A stretch of 7,813 nt of DNA from Verrucomicrobiota bacterium (GCA_003218785.1 QHOM01000082.1:1-7813), one strand, 5' to 3'; shown: positions 1 to 6,854, counted from the first letter of the stretch. The notes: generated by a model from the sequence alone, not told the origin. A program made the numbers and translations.

Positions 1-950
1 CCAGTGATCTCCATCTCGCGCGCCGCAGTTTGTGCGCCTAACATAACTTCCAGGTTCGTAGCTGCAGTCTGCAGTTCGAACTCCAAGTTAGACACCCGGG
101 AATTGAAAAAGTTAAACGGCACCAGCGAGAAGATGGCGATACCCAAACCGCACGCCGTGGCAATCAGCGCCTCGGCGATACCGCCGGTAACTGCTTGCAC
201 CGCGAGTTCTTCGTTACCGAGAAAGCTGAACGATCGAATCAAACCGGTGATCGTGCCCAATAGGCCGAGCAAAGGCGCCAGCGTGACGAGTGTGTCCATC
301 ACAACGAGAAACCGGCCGGCGCGTTTGATTTCGATGCCGGCAGCGACTTGCAATGCACCTTGCAGCGACGCGTGCTGGTGATTGAGGCCGTTCCACATCA
401 TGCGCAACACCGGATCACGCGATCCGCGGGAAAGCCTTGAGGCTTCGGCGGTATCGCCATGTTCAATCGCGGTGAATACTTTCTCGATCCGTTTCGGATC
501 GCGACGAAACCAGCGGCCAGTCCACCAAAAGATTCGCTCAATTACCACTGTGAGGCCGATGATCGACACGATGAGAATAGGCCACATGATGGGGCCGCCC
601 TTGCGGAAATTATCGATCAACCAATTACTGGCACGGGCGCCGCCTGATGCCGGAGTCTCAGTGGCGGCCGGGGCGGGGCTTAGCGTAGCCGCAATACTAG
701 CTGTTGGAGCGGCAGGTCCACCCGCAGGTGCGGTTCCCGTTGGAAGCTGTGCCGGCGCAGCGGGGTTCACTGCTCCTGGAGCGCCCGGACTCACTGCTGC
801 TGGAGCTCCTGGGCTCGCAGCTGTAGGCGCTCCGGGGCTTGCAACCGGGGGAGCCCCGGGCGGAGATGTTCGTGGTGGCGCGGGAGATTGCGCGAGTGAA
901 TTTAGTGCAAACGCGAGTGAGATTAGGCAGGCAGTAAGTAGTGTTTTCAT
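1..950 (-). CDS. MotA/TolQ/ExbB-family proton channel subunit (3' end beyond window)
   Basis: Probable inner-membrane proton-channel subunit of an ExbB-ExbD/TolQ-TolR type motor, which uses the proton gradient to energise envelope work such as outer-membrane transport. The ATG at 950-948 opens a frame that stays open to the left edge (316 complete codons, no stop). Residues 1-21 look like a signal peptide ending in a Leu-Ala-Gln site. Residues about 22-106 are a Pro/Ala/Gly-rich linker with octapeptide repeats. A first membrane helix spans about 121-140 and is followed by a basic, cytoplasmic-looking stretch. The family signature lies in helix 2 (about 215-238, containing APLLGLLGTITGLIRSF) and helix 3 (about 257-281, containing EALIATACGLGIAI). 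I see no Shine-Dalgarno sequence. The start is supported by the signal peptide directly after it. An ExbD/TolR gene downstream (left of position 1) is expected but not visible. Family assignment is firm; the substrate or system is unknown. Confidence 0.92.
   Translation of the reverse strand, partial: MKTLLTACLISLAFALNSLAQSPAPPRTSPPGAPPVASPGAPTAASPGAPAAVSPGAPGAVNPAAPAQLPTGTAPAGGPAAPTASIAATLSPAPAATETPASGGARASNWLIDNFRKGGPIMWPILIVSIIGLTVVIERIFWWTGRWFRRDPKRIEKVFTAIEHGDTAEASRLSRGSRDPVLRMMWNGLNHQHASLQGALQVAAGIEIKRAGRFLVVMDTLVTLAPLLGLLGTITGLIRSFSFLGNEELAVQAVTGGIAEALIATACGLGIAIFSLVPFNFFNSRVSNLEFELQTAATNLEVMLGAQTAAREMEIT
747..842 (-). repeat. Four tandem 24-bp units encoding an octapeptide linker
   Basis: Codons 37-68 of the ExbB-like gene encode four degenerate copies of an eight-residue unit: ASPGAPTA, ASPGAPAA, VSPGAPGA and VNPAAPAQ. 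A looser copy (SPPGAPPV) precedes them. The DNA units have diverged mainly at third positions, so the repeat is old rather than a fresh slippage product. By position it forms a flexible, probably extracytoplasmic linker between the signal peptide and the first channel helix. Confidence 0.85.
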
Positions 951-1120
951 AGTTTAAGCAGGGATTCGGTGATCGGCTTGGCCGTACAAGTTTCCCCTTA
1001 TCGCAAACGGCGTAATTGCGAGTCGAGCAAAACTTTTCATTTTTTTGGCGATGCTCCCTTTTAGGAAGGTCGCATCTTTAATTCGAATTATCTCTGCTGC
1101 GGGGATGTAAGGCAAGTCTA
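951..1120. other. Intergenic spacer with imperfect hairpin (1050-1076)
   Basis: This 170-bp non-coding spacer separates the broken FAH gene from the ExbB-like gene and is AT-richer than its surroundings. At 1050-1076 lies a symmetrical hairpin: a 5-bp outer stem (gatgc/gcatc), an opposed GA/GA internal loop that could form tandem sheared G-A pairs, a 4-bp inner stem (cctt/aagg on the minus strand) and a 5-nt loop. Read on the minus strand it is followed by an A run, not a T run, so it is not a standard terminator for the FAH transcript. It may be an RNA structure or incidental. The ExbB promoter should lie here, but I see no convincing -35/-10 pair. Confidence 0.4.
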
Positions 1121-1832
1121 TCAAATTCGCTCTACCGAAATTCCATTAGTTTTCGTTTTCTCAACCGGCGAGGTATTCGGGGCGTTCGCAACGCTGTTCC
1201 GCAAGGGCGGCCAATTGTCGATTACTGCTTTCAATTCGTCGCCTGCGTGAATCGGGCCGACACCAGACGGCGTTCCGGTCAGAATCACGTCGCCTGGCAC
1301 CAATGTCATGGACTGATTGGCGAAGGAAACGATTTGCGCGACTGAATAGATCATCTCGCTCGTGCGTGCCTGCTGTCGTAATTGTCCGTTTTGCCGAAGT
1401 TCAATCGAGAGATCGCTGACATCCACATTGGCATACACAAACGGCCCGAACGGCGTGTAGGTGTCGAACGATTTACACCGGCCAACTTGTTTTTCGGTCT
1501 TCTGCAAATCGCGCTCGCTGATGTCGAGCCCGAGACTGTAGCCGAAAACGAACTCCGGCGCGGAGAAGCGAGCTTGGCGCTTTGAACCAGATCAACGGGG
1601 TGCCCAATGGCGTTCGCGCCATCTCGCGAATGTGATCGGCGTAATTGAGACCGACCGCGATTAATTTTGATGGCGACACCGGAAGATCGACATCTACATG
1701 TCCGAGCTTGGAAATTTCGCCCGTCGGTTCGACGTCGATCCAGAACGGCCGCGCCAGCTCATGCACTTCGTCGCCCACGACTTCGCCATAGAAAAACTTA
1801 TCGCCTGATCGAAATCCGCCAAAGGTACGCAT
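1121..1832 (-). pseudogene. Fumarylacetoacetate hydrolase (FAH)-family protein, broken by internal deletion and frameshift
   Basis: FAH-family enzymes cleave or decarboxylate 2-oxo acids, or hydrate 2-oxoalkenoates, using a divalent metal. The ATG at 1832-1830 starts a normal N-terminus (MRTFGGFRSGDKFFYGEVVG, then KLIAVGLNYADHIREMA and LIWFKAPSSLL). At about 1556-1563 the reading switches frame. From 1555 down the family sequence resumes as EFVFGYSLGLDISERDLQK, then KSFDTYTPFGPFV and PGDVILTGTPSGVGP, ending at TGA 1121-1123. Kept in its original frame, the N-terminal part runs into unrelated residues and stops at 1473. Compared with FAHD1-like proteins, roughly 35-40 residues are absent at the junction, including the conserved E-x-E metal ligands; the third ligand, Asp in GLDIS (1523-1525), remains. 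Both damage types in one place indicate a non-functional gene or an assembly error. I see no ribosome-binding site, and a palindromic element lies just upstream. Confidence 0.88.
1553..1565. repeat. Perfect short palindrome at the FAH frameshift/deletion junction
   Basis: The sequence ctccg-gcg-cggag has 5-bp perfect arms and a 3-nt loop. It lies exactly where the FAH-family reading frame breaks. It may mark a hairpin-associated deletion or a place where sequencing or assembly collapsed. At this length it could also be chance. Confidence 0.5.
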
Positions 1833-1840
1833 GCGAGAAA

Positions 1841-1903
1841 TTGTAGGGCAACCGCTCCGGTTGCCGAATGAAAAACTCGGTAGGCGGAACACCTGCCCTG
1901 CAA
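1841..1903. repeat. 63-bp palindromic (REP/MITE-like) element
   Basis: The element is bounded by 10-bp terminal inverted repeats with one mismatch (ttgtagggca at 1841-1850, tgccctgcaa at 1894-1903). Inside it, 1847-1865 forms a perfect 8-bp stem with a 3-nt loop (ggcaaccg-ctc-cggttgcc). A second, weaker hairpin with arms gtagg/cctgc includes one G-T pair. It occupies most of the 82-bp gap between the glycosidase stop and the FAH start, and its edge lies 8 nt from the FAH start codon. No coding capacity is visible. I infer a dispersed palindromic repeat; the window holds only one copy, so repetitiveness is not shown here. A transcribed regulatory or 3'-end-stabilising hairpin is the alternative. 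Confidence 0.6.
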
Positions 1904-1914
1904 CAGCAGGCGGT

Positions 1915-2682
1915 TTATTTGGCTACTATGCCCACGAAATCGCGCACGCTTTTTTGCTCGGAGATCGAAAACGCGCCACCACTCTCACGCGCGAACCAAA
2001 ATGCACTCGATGAGCCGCCGTCAAGATTGATCGCGCGCTGAATTTTGAAATCCTCCGCCAGTCGTGTGGCTGCAAGAATTTTGGCCAGCTCCGAAAGCGA
2101 TACGTCCGAGCAAAATCCGAGGGCCGCGCGATCTGCCCCTCCCACTGCGGCAAACGTTCTCCGCGCAATTCGCATCTTCTCGAGCCCCCGTACCCGCTGG
2201 CCAAGATCGACAAGGAACGGACCACACTGAATCGCTCCGCTAAATTTTTGTTGTCGCCAAAATTCGCGGACGCGCAGGATTTGGACTCCGCGCGGCCACG
2301 CAGCGAGCACACCGGTAATCAATTTGGCGCGTTGAAGCGGCGCGATTACTTTTCCGTTGACAATCAGCAATCCAATCGGCGCGTAATCGGGATCGAAGTA
2401 GCCGCCGTTTACGCCGGCCAAACATCTTTCCTGCCGCATTGCCTGCGCAAGATCGGTGCGTGGCGGCGCCGCCTGATCGATTACTCGCAAAGTGCACGAC
2501 CTCGTGGAAAACAATACGAGATCAATCGTCGTGTCCTCATTCGTTTCAGAATCTTCCAGAACAACATGTCGATGCACAACACCAGCGCGTCCCGGTTCTG
2601 AATCCGCCGAGAGAATCGCCCAGTCTGCGTGCGCCGTCGCCGCGACGGCGAGAAAAAGAAGCGCGGCCCTACGCTTTGCCAC
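1915..2682 (-). CDS. Secreted phosphodiester glycosidase (NAGPA-like) domain protein
   Basis: A 255-residue protein of the phosphodiester glycosidase family (NAGPA domain, formerly DUF2233). Characterised relatives cleave sugar-phosphodiester linkages; the substrate here is unknown. It starts with GTG at 2682-2680. Residues 1-19 form a signal peptide (basic MAKRRA start, hydrophobic core, Ala-His-Ala cleavage site), predicting export to the periplasm or beyond. Family landmarks appear in order: NGGYFD (92-97) followed by GLLIVNGK, QCGPFLV (152-158), RRTFAAVG (174-181), NLDGGSSSAF (219-228) and a closing SVRDFVGIV. Length is usual for a single-domain member. The start overlaps the upstream TolB/TPR gene by 14 nt and has no visible Shine-Dalgarno sequence, pointing to translational coupling. 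The start is favoured because the signal peptide begins there. Family is clear, exact activity is not. Confidence 0.88.
   Translation of the reverse strand: MAKRRAALLFLAVAATAHADWAILSADSEPGRAGVVHRHVVLEDSETNEDTTIDLVLFSTRSCTLRVIDQAAPPRTDLAQAMRQERCLAGVNGGYFDPDYAPIGLLIVNGKVIAPLQRAKLITGVLAAWPRGVQILRVREFWRQQKFSGAIQCGPFLVDLGQRVRGLEKMRIARRTFAAVGGADRAALGFCSDVSLSELAKILAATRLAEDFKIQRAINLDGGSSSAFWFARESGGAFSISEQKSVRDFVGIVAK
2669..2682 (-). promoter_or_regulatory. 14-nt gene overlap with GTG restart
   Basis: The TolB/TPR gene ends with TAG at 2671-2669, after the glycosidase GTG start codon at 2682-2680 in another frame. With no recognisable ribosome-binding site ahead of the GTG, reinitiation by ribosomes finishing the upstream gene is the simplest explanation. 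This would tie expression of the two proteins together. Confidence 0.6.
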
Positions 2683-4669
2683 CGTATTTGTCGAGCAACG
2701 CCTGAAAACGCGGATCGTTTCGCAACGGATCCCAAATCGGATTTACCTTCAAACCCTGCACGGTGACACCGCTCGGTCGGCTCAACAATCCATCCAAGAT
2801 TTCGATCGCGCGATCATTCTCGCCAAGAATGGCGTATACCTCGGCCACCCCCGCCGCAATTTCCGGGCCGCCAAACGCGTCTTTGCTCTCCGGAAGCAAT
2901 TCGGTCGCGCGCTGTGCCTCGGCCAGCGCGGCATCTTTTTCTCCGAGATGGGCGAGAACTTTCGCGAGCTGAATATGCATGTCCGGCGAATCGGGACTCT
3001 GTTTAATTTGTAGGTCGAGGATCTCTTTCGCCTTCAGGAAGGCGGCTTGCGCGCCGGCTTGGTCCTGAAGCGCCTTTCGCGCAAAGCCGATGAGATAATA
3101 TTTGTCACTCAAGTGCTGCTGGAACTCGTGGAAGAGATCGTCCGGCAGGCTTTCCGCTTCGCGCAATCCTTCCTGGTATTTCCGTTCCAAGACAAAAACG
3201 CCCGCGCGCGAGCCGGCGATCCTAAGTTTCTCCTGGTTGGTCATCGGGACCGATTTGGCGGCCGCAAATGCTTTCTCTGCGACGCTGAAATCGCCTTTCT
3301 CAGCGATGGCCAGCTTGGACTTGGTCTCCCAAAGTCCCACGCCGTCTGGATTCATATTAAGCCCGCGGTCGATCGTTTTGTTGGCCGCATCGAAGTTCCG
3401 CAGCACCTGGTAATTGTCAGCGAGATTTTGCAGCGGCCAGCTGTCTTTCGGATTCAAACTGGCGGCCTTTTCAAGGTTCGCAGTCGATTCTGTCCATTTA
3501 CCCTGCCGACGCTGAATTGCGCCGATGGCGAGATAGGCTTCGGATTCGTTAGGCAATCCGCGCTGGGCGATTTCGAATTCTCTGAGCGCCGCGTCATAGT
3601 TGTTATCGCCGTAATAATATGAGAATCCCACAGCCAGATGCGCCTCCGGCAGGTCAGGCTGTAATCGCAGGGCCTGCTCGGCGAGAGCGCGCGCTTTTTC
3701 GCGGCGATCCGACGTGCGGTCGAAAGTGTGCACGATCCAACTTTGCAACAGCGAGGAGCGCGCGAGCGCGAGCGCAAAATTTGGGTCAAGTTGAACGGCG
3801 CGCTCGTAAAGCTGCTCGCTTTGTTTTAGTTTGTCGAAATCCTCAACGGCGCACCCGAGATTCTTCGCTTGGACAAAGGCGAGATAGGCTTCGCCGTTTT
3901 CCGTAGGCTTGCGTTCCATGAGCGCTTTTTCAGCCGGTGACAATTTAGCCTGAAGTTCGCCAGTTATTTTTTTTGCGAGATCGGTTTGAATGGCGAACAC
4001 ATCGGTTAGGTCGCGATCGTAATCTTCCGCCCAAATGTGCTCGTCGTTCTCGGCGTTAATCAATTGCACGTTTACGCGCACGCGATTACCAATGCGGCGA
4101 ACGCTGCCTTCGAGAATGGTAGACACACCCAGCGCCTTTCCGATCTCACGAAGGTTGGACGCTTTCCCACGATATGGCATGACCGATGTGCGGGAGATCA
4201 CCTTGAGATCGCCTATCTTCGATAGATTGGTGAGCACATCGTCTTGGATGCCGTCTGCGAAGTAAGCATTCTCTTTTTCATCGCTCAGATTTTCAAAAGG
4301 CAGCACCGCGATCGACTTGTCGATCTTGTGCGCGGACGCACGCGGCAGGAGGAAAAATCCCGCGACCGCGGAAACGATCACACCAACCGCTACAAGCATG
4401 ACGATGTTGCGGCGACGCTGCATTCGCGGCGCCAGGGCCGGCGTACTCTTAATCCCTTGCGGGGTGACATCGAAAGCCCATGCGAGAATGAGCGCGATTG
4501 GAAAACCGATGAGTAACAGAACGATCACCAGACGCAGCGCCCAGTTTGGCAATTCCCATGCCGGAAAGGCGGCGGAGGCCAGCTGAATAATACCGCCGGC
4601 AGCGATGACATAGGCTGCCGCTACGCGGTAAACCTTTCGCCGCTTCACCTCCTCGAAGAAGCTGCTCAT
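2669..4669 (-). CDS. Membrane-anchored TolB/FlgO-like domain and TPR protein, paralogue 1
   Basis: A 666-residue membrane protein without visible catalytic motifs, probably a periplasmic scaffold or sensor. A short basic N-terminus (EEVKRRKVYR) precedes helix 1 (about 16-35). Helix 2 is at 44-66, a basic loop (MQRRR) follows, and helix 3 is at 88-108. By the positive-inside rule the rest is periplasmic. Residues 118-240 are a TolB/FlgO-like N-terminal domain (KSIAVLPFENLSDEKE, YFADGIQDDVLTNLSKI, LEGSVRRIGNRVRVNVQLI). TPR-type helical repeats fill about 280-625 (e.g. YERAVQLDPNFALAL, ALRLQPDLPEAHLAVG, RATELLPESKDAF). The tail has the motif NPIWDPLRNDPRFQALL. I place the start at ATG 4669. An upstream in-frame TTG at 4705 is possible, but three of four differences from the paralogue in that 36-nt stretch would change amino acids. 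The glycosidase gene overlaps its end. Function is unproven; family assignment is good. Confidence 0.88.
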   Translation of the reverse strand: MSSFFEEVKRRKVYRVAAAYVIAAGGIIQLASAAFPAWELPNWALRLVIVLLLIGFPIALILAWAFDVTPQGIKSTPALAPRMQRRRNIVMLVAVGVIVSAVAGFFLLPRASAHKIDKSIAVLPFENLSDEKENAYFADGIQDDVLTNLSKIGDLKVISRTSVMPYRGKASNLREIGKALGVSTILEGSVRRIGNRVRVNVQLINAENDEHIWAEDYDRDLTDVFAIQTDLAKKITGELQAKLSPAEKALMERKPTENGEAYLAFVQAKNLGCAVEDFDKLKQSEQLYERAVQLDPNFALALARSSLLQSWIVHTFDRTSDRREKARALAEQALRLQPDLPEAHLAVGFSYYYGDNNYDAALREFEIAQRGLPNESEAYLAIGAIQRRQGKWTESTANLEKAASLNPKDSWPLQNLADNYQVLRNFDAANKTIDRGLNMNPDGVGLWETKSKLAIAEKGDFSVAEKAFAAAKSVPMTNQEKLRIAGSRAGVFVLERKYQEGLREAESLPDDLFHEFQQHLSDKYYLIGFARKALQDQAGAQAAFLKAKEILDLQIKQSPDSPDMHIQLAKVLAHLGEKDAALAEAQRATELLPESKDAFGGPEIAAGVAEVYAILGENDRAIEILDGLLSRPSGVTVQGLKVNPIWDPLRNDPRFQALLDKYGGKA

Positions 4670-4693
4670 AACAAGAGATTCGGAATTTTCTCG

Positions 4694-4721
4694 ATTATAG
4701 TTCAACGGCGAAAATATAGAC
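4694..4721 (-). promoter_or_regulatory. Conserved upstream block of paralogue 1 with consensus -10 (TATAAT)
   Basis: On the minus strand, TATAAT at 4699-4694 ends 24 nt before the ATG at 4669. The 27 bp at 4695-4721 are identical to 6856-6882 upstream of the paralogue, and similarity stops just beyond them. No good -35 hexamer sits 16-18 bp further upstream, so either the promoter is activator-dependent or another hexamer (TATATT in the same block) is used. The call is inferred from conservation plus a perfect -10 match. Confidence 0.45.
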
Positions 4722-4815
4722 CCTAAAATGAAGCGCGTCGTTCAGTTCACACAGTTGGTTGTTTGCTTCGCGAATTCTTCTCGCGCCACTAGCAACGGGC
4801 GGCCTGCCTTCGAGA

Positions 4816-4851
4816 ATAAAAAATAGAAGTCGGTGCTAAGTTTTCGCTCCG
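4816..4851 (-). terminator. Weak candidate terminator after paralogue 2
   Basis: Read on the minus strand, an imperfect stem (CGGAGC against GCACCG, one A-A mismatch, loop about 9 nt) spans the stop codon at 4831-4851. It is followed within a few bases by a T-rich run (TTCTATTTTTTATTCT, about 4814-4829). The stem is short and mismatched, so termination would be inefficient at best. The T run is the stronger part of the evidence. The rest of the 166-bp gap up to 4669 holds no gene that I can see. Confidence 0.25.
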
Positions 4852-6830
4852 TACCTGTCGACCATAGCTTGAAAGCGCGGATCGCTTCGCAGCGGATCCC
4901 AAATGGGATCAAGCCTTAGAAAGGGAACGGTCACCCCGTTTGGCGTACTCAGCGAACGGTCAAGAAGTTGAAGGGCCTGATCGGTTTCGCCTGTCCAAGC
5001 GTAGATCTGTGCGAGTGCAACGGTTGTCTTTGGTCCATCGAAGGCATCCTGAGATTCGGGCAAAAGCTCGACGGCGCGTTTGCCTTGGGCTATGGCCGCA
5101 TCTTTCTCACCGAGCCCAGCCAGAATCAGACCGAGGGTTACGTGACGTGACGCGTCATCCGGGCTTTCGCGCAAGGATTGCTCTGCGATCGGCCGCGCCT
5201 GTTCAAAGGCGGCGCGCGCCTTTTTCCTGTCGCTTAAATACGTGTAGAGGACGCCCTCCAAAAATGATCGCGGTATCGGTGCGGTGCTGTCGTGAATGAC
5301 GTCCTGCGGCAATTGCTTCAGAGTCACCAAGGCCTCGGCGAATTTTCGTTGCATTATCAATACCTTCGCACGGCCGAGTGTGACAATACCTTCTGGATCG
5401 AATCCAGGCGGTATCAGCGCCAATTGTTTTTCCAACTCGGTGAAGTCTCCTTTCAGGTCCAGTGCGAGTGCACCCTTCTGCCCGCGCGCTTCGAGCGACT
5501 TGGGCGCAGCTTCGATGGCGCGATCGAAAAGTTTGTCCGCCATTTCGAAATTTTTGTTAGCGCGATAATTGTCGGCAAGATTTTGAAGAACCCAGGCGTC
5601 CTTCGGACTCAGTGATGCCGCTATCTCCAGATTAGCTGTCGATTCCGTCCATTTGCCCTGGCGGCGTTCGATCGCTCCGATCGCCATGTAAACTTCGGAA
5701 CAGTTTGGCAAACTCTTTTTTGCAATCGCAAATTCACGGAGCGCCCCCTCGTAATCCCGCTCGCAATAGTAATGATAAAAACCGAGGCCGAGATGTGCCT
5801 CGGGCAGATCCGGTTGCAAGCGAATTGCTTCGAATGCAGCGGCCCGCGCCTTTTCCTTCCGCGCGGGAGTCGGATCGACGCTGTGATACATCCAATCTTC
5901 GACCCACGCCAATCCGGCAAATGCTAACGCAAAGCTCGGATCGAGCGTCGTCGCCCTCTCAAAGAGCCGCTCGGCATCTTCGCTATTGGCGCGAAATTTG
6001 TCTGGACGATAAAAAGCCTCGTGAGCTTGCACAAATGCCAGATAGGCTTCGCCATTTTGAGTCGGCCTTTTCTCGATCTGTGCCTTCTCAGTTGGTGAGA
6101 GTTTTGCTTGTAATTCGCCCGCGATTTTTTGCGCGAGATCGGTTTGAATGGCGAAAACATCGGTTAAGTCACGATCGTAATCTTCGGCCCACATATGCTC
6201 GTCGGTGTCGGCGTTGATCAGTTGCACATTTACGCGGACCCGATTGCCAATACGGCGAACGCTTCCTTCCAAGATCGTAGAGACGCCCAGCGCCTTCCCG
6301 ATTTCACGAGCGCTGGATGCTTTGTCTCGATAAGGCATGACCGAGGTGCGTGAAATCACTTTAAGGTCACCGATTTTAGACAGATTCGTGAGCACGTCAT
6401 CCTGAATGCCGTCCGCAAAATAGGCATTCTCTCTTTCGTCGCTTCGGTTTTCAAATGGCAGCACCGCAATCGATTTATCGACCTTGTGTGCGGATACGCG
6501 CGGCAGGAGAAAGAATCCCGCGGCAGCAGAAATGATCACCCCGGTTGCGACAAGCATGATCACGTTGCGACGGCGATGTGTTCCCGGCGCCGCCGTCGTT
6601 GGCGTTGACCGAATGCCTTGCGCTGTGATGTCGTACGCCCAGGCAAGCATTAGCGCGATGGGAAAGCCGAGGAGCAACAGGATGATCACCGAGCGCAGAG
6701 CCCAGTTTGGTAATTCCCACGCGGGAAATGCGGCGGAGGCGAGCTGTATAATGCCGCCAGCCGCAACGACGTAAGCTGCGGCTACGCGGTAGACCTTTCG
6801 CCGCTTCACTTCTTCGAAGAAGCCGCTCAT
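4836..6830 (-). CDS. Membrane-anchored TolB/FlgO-like domain and TPR protein, paralogue 2
   Basis: A 664-residue paralogue of the next gene downstream, with the same layout. A basic cytoplasmic N-terminus (EEVKRRKVYR) is followed by helices at about 16-35, 44-66 and 89-109, with a basic loop (THRRR) before helix 3. The TolB/FlgO-like domain is at 119-241, TPR-type repeats run from about 283 to 625, and the tail has DPIWDPLRSDPRFQAMV. Up to residue about 269 (base about 6026) it matches paralogue 1 at roughly 85% by hand count. Beyond that, identity falls to about half and segment lengths differ. The start is ATG 6830; an in-frame GTG at 6884 would add 18 residues, but the same substitution argument disfavours it. 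It lies 72 bp downstream of the ArsR-methyltransferase gene and could be cotranscribed with it, yet it carries its own conserved upstream block. No catalytic motif is visible; a scaffold or sensor role is inferred. Confidence 0.88.
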   Translation of the reverse strand: MSGFFEEVKRRKVYRVAAAYVVAAGGIIQLASAAFPAWELPNWALRSVIILLLLGFPIALMLAWAYDITAQGIRSTPTTAAPGTHRRRNVIMLVATGVIISAAAGFFLLPRVSAHKVDKSIAVLPFENRSDERENAYFADGIQDDVLTNLSKIGDLKVISRTSVMPYRDKASSAREIGKALGVSTILEGSVRRIGNRVRVNVQLINADTDEHMWAEDYDRDLTDVFAIQTDLAQKIAGELQAKLSPTEKAQIEKRPTQNGEAYLAFVQAHEAFYRPDKFRANSEDAERLFERATTLDPSFALAFAGLAWVEDWMYHSVDPTPARKEKARAAAFEAIRLQPDLPEAHLGLGFYHYYCERDYEGALREFAIAKKSLPNCSEVYMAIGAIERRQGKWTESTANLEIAASLSPKDAWVLQNLADNYRANKNFEMADKLFDRAIEAAPKSLEARGQKGALALDLKGDFTELEKQLALIPPGFDPEGIVTLGRAKVLIMQRKFAEALVTLKQLPQDVIHDSTAPIPRSFLEGVLYTYLSDRKKARAAFEQARPIAEQSLRESPDDASRHVTLGLILAGLGEKDAAIAQGKRAVELLPESQDAFDGPKTTVALAQIYAWTGETDQALQLLDRSLSTPNGVTVPFLRLDPIWDPLRSDPRFQAMVDRYGAKT

Positions 6831-6854
6831 AACAAGAGATCCGGAATTTCCTTG

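Noticed and set aside
382..957. Plus-strand open frame of 191 codons rich in Gly, Ala and Pro
   Set aside because: It is the antisense of the ExbB-like gene. The minus strand has a signal peptide, membrane helices and family motifs, while the plus-strand product is only the mirror of the repeat linker.
1897..1910. Small hairpin cctgc-aaca-gcagg as the glycosidase-gene terminator
   Set aside because: The stem is only 5 bp and no T run follows it on the minus strand; it overlaps the end of the palindromic element.
2492..3622. Plus-strand open frames (such as 2492-3013 and 3047-3622) across the TolB/TPR gene
   Set aside because: They run antisense to a clearly coding minus-strand gene, show no recognisable domain or signal, and similar shadows recur opposite the paralogue.
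4670..4705. Upstream TTG (4705) and GTG (6884) as true starts of the TolB/TPR paralogues
   Set aside because: The frames are open there, but the start-proximal differences between copies are mostly amino-acid changing and the segment contains the -10-like hexamer, so the ATG starts fit better.
4706..4835. Possible terminator or promoter at the CGCGA/TCGCG inverted repeat around 4758-4776
   Set aside because: The 5-bp stem with a 7-nt loop has no T run after it and no -35/-10 partners around it; a chance palindrome is likely in this GC-rich context.
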